From the NCBI RefSeq assembly GCF_043195135.1, contig NZ_JBAFWP010000003.1: 64,000 bases of DNA; one strand, 5' to 3'. The translations under genes were made by a program, and so were the position numbers. This document shows, one piece after another, positions 59,752-64,000 of this stretch. Origin of the DNA: NCEH01 sp043195135 (GTDB taxonomy: Bacteria > Pseudomonadota > Alphaproteobacteria > Rhizobiales > Xanthobacteraceae). The notes below the pieces were generated by a model. That model was not told the origin of the DNA. It was given only the letters and a program-made list of their open reading frames with translations, and searched no databases. Numbering within the stretch: position 1 is the first letter of the stretch; each line of letters opens with the position of its first letter.

Positions 59752-61100
59752 GGATTGGCCTTTTCGCGCAACGTCATGCGGATCGGCACGCCCGGCAGGT
59801 CGAACGCCTCGCGCAGGCTGTTCGAGAGATAGCGCAGATAGCTGTCCGGCACGGCGTCGGTGCGCGAGCAGAAGATGACGAAGCTCGGCGGGCGGGCCTT
59901 CGCCTGCGTCATGTAGCGGATCTTCAGCCGCTTGCCGGAGACCGCCGGCGGCGGATGGGTGTCGGTTGCCTGTTGCAGGAAGCGGTTGAGCGGATTGGTG
60001 GGAATGCGGATGTTCCACACGCGGTAGGTTTCGGCGATCGCCTCCACCAGCCGGTCCAGCCCGCGTCCCGTGAGCCCGGAAATGGGGATGATCGGCACGC
60101 CCTTGATCTGCGGCAGCAGGTGGTCGGCCTCTTCCCGCAGCCGGCTCATGAGGCCGCTATCGGGGACGAGGTCGGACTTGTTGAAGCCGATCACGATCGC
60201 CCGGCCCTCGCGCTCCACCAGGTCGGCGATGCGCAGGTCCTGTTCCTCGAACGGGCGGGTGGCGTCGATGAGCACCACCACCACCTCGGCGAACTTCATG
60301 GCGCGCAGGGCATCGGCGGCGGAGAGCTTCTCCAGCTTGTCGTCGATGCGCGCGCGCTTGCGCAGGCCGGCGGTGTCGAACACGTCGAGCCGGCGGCCCC
60401 GCCATTCCACTTCCACCGAGATGGAATCGCGGGTGATGCCCGCTTCCGGCCCGGTCAGCAGCCGGTCTTCGCCCAGCAGGCGGTTGATGAGGGTGGACTT
60501 GCCGGCATTGGGCCGGCCCAGAACCGCGACCTTGATGGGGCGCTTGGCGCGCTCCTCGTCGGTTTCCTCGCGCTCGTCGTCGGCGTCTTCGGGCTTCATC
60601 GTATGGGCGGGAAGCGCGTCGCAGATCGCGTCATACAGATCAGACAGGCCCTCGCCATGCTCGGCCGATAGCGGGATCGGCGTGCCGAGGCCAAGCGCAT
60701 AGGCTTCCATGGAGCCGGCTTCTCCGGCCTTCCCCTCGCTCTTGTTGGCGACAAGAATGGTCGGCTTGCCGGATTTGCGCGCCAGGGCCGCGAAGGCGCG
60801 ATCCGTGGGCGTGAGGCCGGAGCGCGCATCCACCATGAACAGGAGCGCGTCGGCATCGCCAATGGCGGCCTCGGTCTGCGCCCGCATGCGCCCTTCAAGG
60901 CTCGCAGGGTCGGCTTCCTCCAGCCCCGCCGTATCGACGATGCGGAACGAGAGGTCGCCCAGGCGCGCATCGCCCTCGCGGCGATCGCGGGTCACGCCGG
61001 GGCGGTCGTCCACCAGCGCGAGCTTCTTGCCCACGAGACGATTGAACAGGGTCGACTTGCCCACATTGGGCCGGCCGACGATGGCGAGGGTAAAGGACAT
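59739..61100 (-). CDS. der: Ribosome biogenesis GTPase Der (EngA)
   Basis: Essential double GTPase for 50S assembly, 453 residues. Both G domains are complete: the first has GRPNVGKST at 8-16 and DTAGLEE, the second has GRPNAGKST and DTAGLRK, with NKSD/NKS specificity motifs. The KH-like C-terminal domain ends in the usual basic YAS. An acidic linker (EDADDEREETDEERAKR) lies between the domains. Downstream of the small lipoprotein and TPR genes, reminiscent of yfgM-bamB-der. Confidence 0.97.
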   Translation of the reverse strand: MSFTLAIVGRPNVGKSTLFNRLVGKKLALVDDRPGVTRDRREGDARLGDLSFRIVDTAGLEEADPASLEGRMRAQTEAAIGDADALLFMVDARSGLTPTDRAFAALARKSGKPTILVANKSEGKAGEAGSMEAYALGLGTPIPLSAEHGEGLSDLYDAICDALPAHTMKPEDADDEREETDEERAKRPIKVAVLGRPNAGKSTLINRLLGEDRLLTGPEAGITRDSISVEVEWRGRRLDVFDTAGLRKRARIDDKLEKLSAADALRAMKFAEVVVVLIDATRPFEEQDLRIADLVEREGRAIVIGFNKSDLVPDSGLMSRLREEADHLLPQIKGVPIIPISGLTGRGLDRLVEAIAETYRVWNIRIPTNPLNRFLQQATDTHPPPAVSGKRLKIRYMTQAKARPPSFVIFCSRTDAVPDSYLRYLSNSLREAFDLPGVPIRMTLREKANPYAS

Positions 61101-61133
61101 GTTTTTTAAGCTCGGCGCACGCGCGCCCTAGAG

Positions 61134-61397
61134 TCAGTTGGTGCCCGGCGCGGCCGCAGGAGCATTTGGCTTGGCGGCCGAGATCGCGTCAAGCGACACG
61201 TTGGCGTTGGAAGGCTGGTCCAGCGGCGCGGTGGCGCTGACGCCCGGCACGCCGTTGGGAAACACCGGCTGGCGCGTGCCCGAAAGCGGGGTCTTGCGCT
61301 CCTGGAACGGGTTGATCTTGTCGAAATCAAAGCTCTCGCAGCCGGTGAGGGCGAGCAGGGCAGAGCCGGCGAGAAGCAGGCGCAGCATCCGGTTCAT
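61134..61397 (-). CDS. Small outer-membrane-type lipoprotein in the bamB position
   Basis: An 87-residue lipoprotein with a clear signal and lipobox LTGC; the lipidated cysteine is C20 of the start used here. The mature part has SFDFDKINPFQE then LSGTRQPVFPNGVPGVS and an Ala/Pro-rich end, with no beta-propeller. The start at 61397 is chosen because AGGAG precedes it; an ATG at 61412 overlaps the upstream TPR stop as ATGA. It occupies the location where bamB lies in other proteobacteria (between a YfgM-like gene and der). It could be a separate Hyphomicrobiales lipoprotein or a shrunken BamB. Function unknown. Confidence 0.85.
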   Translation of the reverse strand: MNRMLRLLLAGSALLALTGCESFDFDKINPFQERKTPLSGTRQPVFPNGVPGVSATAPLDQPSNANVSLDAISAAKPNAPAAAPGTN

Positions 61398-61408
61398 GGG
61401 AAAGCTCC

Positions 61409-62230
61409 TCATTTCGTGGGGCCGCCGCTTTCCGCCGGGCCGGGACCGGCGGCGGAAGGTGCGGCGGGCGCCGATGCGGACGGGGCGGGAGATGCCGGCG
61501 CGGCCAGAGCCGGAACGGCGGCCGGAGCCTCCTTGGCCTTCGCCTCGGCTGCCGCGGCCGCGGCTTCCGAAGCCGGCGCCGGCTGGGCGGCAGCAGCGGT
61601 GAGGGTGCGGATCAACTCCATGCGGTTGCGCACGCCGAGCGGCACTTCCGGATCGTCGATGGCCTGCTGGGCGGTCTTGTTGGCGTCGGCCAGATTGCCG
61701 GCCTTGAACTGCGCCAAAGCGAGCAGTTCGCGCGCCGAATGGCGCAGCCCGCCCGTGCCGTCGGCGAGCGGCTGGAGCTGCGCCTTGATCTCGGCCAGCG
61801 GGGCCGTGTCCACCAGCAGAAGGGAGGCGCGCACGCTCGCAAGGTCGCGCAGCACCGGCGACAGGGTGCCGTCATTGGCGAGCGCCATGAAGGCGGCGAC
61901 CCCGGCCGCCTTGTCCTTGGCGCCGAGTTCGCCCGCCGCGCGGAACCGCGCCAGGGTGCGATAACCGGCCGGCCCGTCCTTGGCCAGCGCCTCGAAGGCG
62001 GCTTGTGCCTCGGCGGCCTTGCCATCGTCGGCGAGGGTGCTGGCCGCCTCGTAACGGGCGCCGGCGGCCTGCGCCTTCTGGAGGCTGTAATAGCGATAGG
62101 CGCTATAGGCGCCGGCGGCGGCGATGATCGCGACCACCAGAAGGATGAAATAAATGCCGAAGCGGTCCCAGAGCCGGCGCAGCCGGTCGCGCCGCAGGTC
62201 TTCTTCGATCTCGTGGAAAATGTCGGTCAT
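61409..62230 (-). CDS. YfgM-like tetratricopeptide membrane protein
   Basis: A 273-residue single-pass protein. A charged cytoplasmic start (MTDIFHEIEEDLRRDRLRRLWDRF) precedes one membrane helix (about 24-48), followed by alpha-helical repeats of the TPR_21 type (AAEAQAAFEALAKDGPAGYRTLARFRAAGEL) and an Ala/Pro-rich tail. YfgM of E. coli is an ancillary SecYEG/periplasmic chaperone network component encoded beside bamB and der. The same position here supports that identity. The start at 62230 excludes a non-homologous extension. Confidence 0.88.
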   Translation of the reverse strand: MTDIFHEIEEDLRRDRLRRLWDRFGIYFILLVVAIIAAAGAYSAYRYYSLQKAQAAGARYEAASTLADDGKAAEAQAAFEALAKDGPAGYRTLARFRAAGELGAKDKAAGVAAFMALANDGTLSPVLRDLASVRASLLLVDTAPLAEIKAQLQPLADGTGGLRHSARELLALAQFKAGNLADANKTAQQAIDDPEVPLGVRNRMELIRTLTAAAAQPAPASEAAAAAAEAKAKEAPAAVPALAAPASPAPSASAPAAPSAAGPGPAESGGPTK

Positions 62231-62350
62231 GAATGGTCCGCAACAGGCACGCGCCGAAACGGCCCGGACAAAGCCCAGGCCAAGGGCGCGTAAACTAGCC
62301 ATGCGGCTGCATCGTGGCAAACCCTTCCGGGCGGCGGGACCCCGGTGCGG

Positions 62351-63553
62351 CTAAAGTTTTGCCCGCAGATGATCCAGAAGCAGCAGGAGCAGCCCCGCCA
62401 GGAGCCCCCAGACCGGCGCCCCGAGACCGAAGGCCGAGACCCCCGACACGGTGGTGGTGAAGGTCGCGACCGCCGCGATCCGCCCCTTTTCCTCCGCGAG
62501 CGCGGCCGTGAGCGCGCCGGTAAGAGGGGACAGGAGCGCAAGCCCCGCGATGGTCGCGATCAAGGCCGGCGGCAGGGCCGCGAACACCGCCACCATGGTG
62601 GCGCCGAACCCGGCCAGGAGAAAATAGAACAGCGCGTAGAACGGCCCGGTGAGGAAGCGCTTCGCGGGATCGGGATGGGCGTCCTTGCCGGTACAGATCG
62701 CCGCCGTGATGGCGGACAGTGTCACCGAATGGGAGCCGACCGGCGCCAGGATCAGCGAGGCGAGGCCCGTCGCCGCGAGGATCGAGCCGGTCGGCGGCTG
62801 ATAGCCCGAGGCCCGCAGCACCGCGAAGCCGGGCAGGTTCTGCGCCGCCATGCTGACGAGGAACAGGGGCACGCCGAGCCCCAGCATCACGGCGGGGTCG
62901 AACACCGGCCAGACGAGGGTGAGCTGCGGCATTTCCCAGCCGCCGGTGAGCGGCGTATTGAGGCCGAAGGCGAACACGCCTGCGCCGCCGGCTACGAGCA
63001 CCGCCAGCACCGCCCAGCTCGGCGAGAACAGCCGCACCAGGAAGAACAGCGCCAGCAGCGGCAGCACCAGGGCCGGGCTCGCCGCCGCATGATCGGCCAC
63101 CGCCATGACGAAACGCGCCAGCACGCCGGCCAGCATCGCCGCCGCCACGCTCACGGGGATCCGCGCGACGAGGCGCCCGAGCGGACGGATGGCGGCGCAC
63201 AGCATCACCAGCACCGCCGCCAGCAGAAAGGCGCCCACCGCCGCCTGCATGCCGATGCCGGCCCCAAAGCCGGCGATCAGCGCGGCTCCCGGCGTCGACC
63301 AGGCGGTGACGATGGGCATGCGGTGCCGCAGGCTGAGATAGAGCGTGCTTCCCGCCGCCCCAAGGCACACGGCGGCAACCCAGGAGGCGGTCTGCGCGGA
63401 GGTCGCCCCCAGCACCGCCGCCGCCGAAAGAACCAGCGGCACCGTGCCGCCGAACCCCACCAGCGCCGCCACGAGCGCGGCGATCACCACCGACAGGCGA
63501 AGCACCGGTCCTTCGCCTTGCCCGTGCGGCTGGGTTTGAGCGGGCGCGTCCAC
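62351..63553 (-). CDS. BenE-family benzoate:H+ symporter-like transporter
   Basis: A 400-residue polytopic membrane protein with about 12 hydrophobic segments. GFGGTVPLVLSAAAVLGATSAQTASWV, the ITAWSTPGAAL-type block (IVTAWSTPGAALIAGFG) and QNLPGFAVLRASGYQPP are characteristic of the BenE/YdcO family. Members take up benzoate or act on related aromatic acids; no benzoate genes are adjacent. It is 8 bp downstream of a class D beta-lactamase gene on the same strand, so the two may be co-transcribed. Substrate is uncertain. Confidence 0.9.
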   Translation of the reverse strand: MDAPAQTQPHGQGEGPVLRLSVVIAALVAALVGFGGTVPLVLSAAAVLGATSAQTASWVAAVCLGAAGSTLYLSLRHRMPIVTAWSTPGAALIAGFGAGIGMQAAVGAFLLAAVLVMLCAAIRPLGRLVARIPVSVAAAMLAGVLARFVMAVADHAAASPALVLPLLALFFLVRLFSPSWAVLAVLVAGGAGVFAFGLNTPLTGGWEMPQLTLVWPVFDPAVMLGLGVPLFLVSMAAQNLPGFAVLRASGYQPPTGSILAATGLASLILAPVGSHSVTLSAITAAICTGKDAHPDPAKRFLTGPFYALFYFLLAGFGATMVAVFAALPPALIATIAGLALLSPLTGALTAALAEEKGRIAAVATFTTTVSGVSAFGLGAPVWGLLAGLLLLLLDHLRAKL

Positions 63554-63560
63554 GGCGGCC

Positions 63561-64000
63561 TCAGCGATCCTGAGCCCGAAGGACGGGCTCCAGCGCCATC
63601 AGCGCCTGTCGCCGCGCCCGCAGCCCGAGCGGCTCGTCCACCGCGAAATCGAGCGACATGAAGCGCACGAAGACGAAGGTCCGTCCGCCCTTCTCCGCCC
63701 AGCCGACAAACCAGCCGAGCGGGCGCGTGCGGTCGAGCGACCCGTCATTGAGCTGAAGGAATCCCGACCCCGTCTTGCCGTAGAGCAAATAGCCGGCCGG
63801 CTCCTCGGGCAGCTTCAGCAGGGCGACGGTCTTGTCCACCGCATCGGCGCTGACGGGCAGCTCGCCCTTCAGCATCTTGCGCAGGAAATCGACCTGCTCG
63901 CGGGGCGAGATCTGGAGCGAGGAGGACAGCCATGCGCGAATCAGGCCGTTGTCCTTGCCCGGATCGCCGGAGAGATTCTCATTGCCGTAGGCGAACGCCT
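63561..64000 (-). CDS. Class D beta-lactamase (OXA-type), C-terminal part; 5' end outside window
   Basis: About 146 codons of a serine beta-lactamase. Family marks are present: YGN near the visible start (AFAYGNENLSGDPG), the omega-region DNGLIRAWLSSSLQISP with EQVDFLRKML, KTGSG, and WFVGWAEKGGRTFVFV. These are typical of class D enzymes rather than class A or C. The active-site STFK-type motif and signal peptide must lie beyond 64000, so activity cannot be judged. The chromosomal housekeeping context suggests an intrinsic gene rather than a mobile resistance cassette; no integron or IS sequence is visible. Confidence 0.93.
   Translation of the reverse strand, partial: AFAYGNENLSGDPGKDNGLIRAWLSSSLQISPREQVDFLRKMLKGELPVSADAVDKTVALLKLPEEPAGYLLYGKTGSGFLQLNDGSLDRTRPLGWFVGWAEKGGRTFVFVRFMSLDFAVDEPLGLRARRQALMALEPVLRAQDR

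Noticed and set aside
1..64000. tRNA genes, CRISPR arrays, insertion sequences, prophage or plasmid genes
   Set aside because: I looked for T-loop-like sequences, regularly spaced repeats, transposase or integrase motifs and found none; a tRNAscan or IS search could still reveal something missed by eye.

Overview
The window is a high-GC chromosomal segment of an alphaproteobacterium, most likely of the order Hyphomicrobiales (Rhizobiales) and plausibly a Xanthobacteraceae-type organism. Evidence: a hemA-type 5-aminolevulinate synthase (C4 haem pathway) with an FNR/FixK-type box upstream; the gene order rpsF-rpsR-DUF2232-rplI-cfa-dnaB-alr-radA-cvpA-purF; the order fabD-fabG-acpP-fabF-mltG-yicC-gmk facing lptF-lptG-lptD-surA-pdxA-rsmA; a type III-fold ornithine decarboxylase with a long structured leader; and a trifunctional PutA. 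No rRNA, tRNA, CRISPR, insertion sequence or phage gene was found. The family-level assignment is inference.

Layout. 1-6442: accessory catabolic cluster. A carbohydrate-type ABC importer (permease cut by the window edge, plus binding protein) and a family III CoA-transferase run leftward. A LacI regulator and an enoyl-CoA hydratase run rightward, with two matching LacI-type operators. The cluster ends in a scar where the front of an aldehyde dehydrogenase gene is joined out of frame to the back of a short-chain dehydrogenase gene. 6458-21385: bifunctional penicillin-binding protein, glnD, a REP-like repeat, hemA, the ornithine decarboxylase leader and gene, a GNAT acetyltransferase, a divergent LysR/MFS pair, a secreted phytase-like protein and a phosphohexomutase. 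21587-27847: proline/imino-acid block of PutA with its probable operator, an ornithine-cyclodeaminase-fold protein that looks like a ketimine/P2C reductase, and a FOXRED1-like FAD oxidoreductase.

27878-41279 (all leftward): pepA, an SDR, purF, cvpA, radA, alr, dnaB, cfa, rplI, a DUF2232 membrane protein, rpsR and rpsF. 41581-48588 (rightward): fatty acid synthesis (fabD, fabG, acpP, fabF), mltG, yicC, gmk. 48627-58326 (leftward): rsmA, pdxA, surA, lptD, lptG, lptF, then mepA and an L,D-transpeptidase overlapping by 4 bp. 58406-59751: a divergent SDR/HxlR pair. 59739-62230: der, a small lipoprotein and a YfgM-like TPR protein, resembling the yfgM-bamB-der neighbourhood but without a full BamB. 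62351-64000: a BenE-family transporter and the 3' part of a class D beta-lactamase.

Much of the window concerns the cell envelope (PBP, MltG, Ldt, MepA, Alr, LptD/F/G, SurA, CFA synthase, PdxA as cofactor supply) and core replication, translation and lipid functions. The least ordinary parts are the LacI-controlled CoA/ABC cluster with its deletion scar, the PutA/reductase/FAD-enzyme neighbourhood, and several untested palindromes and structured intergenic RNAs.
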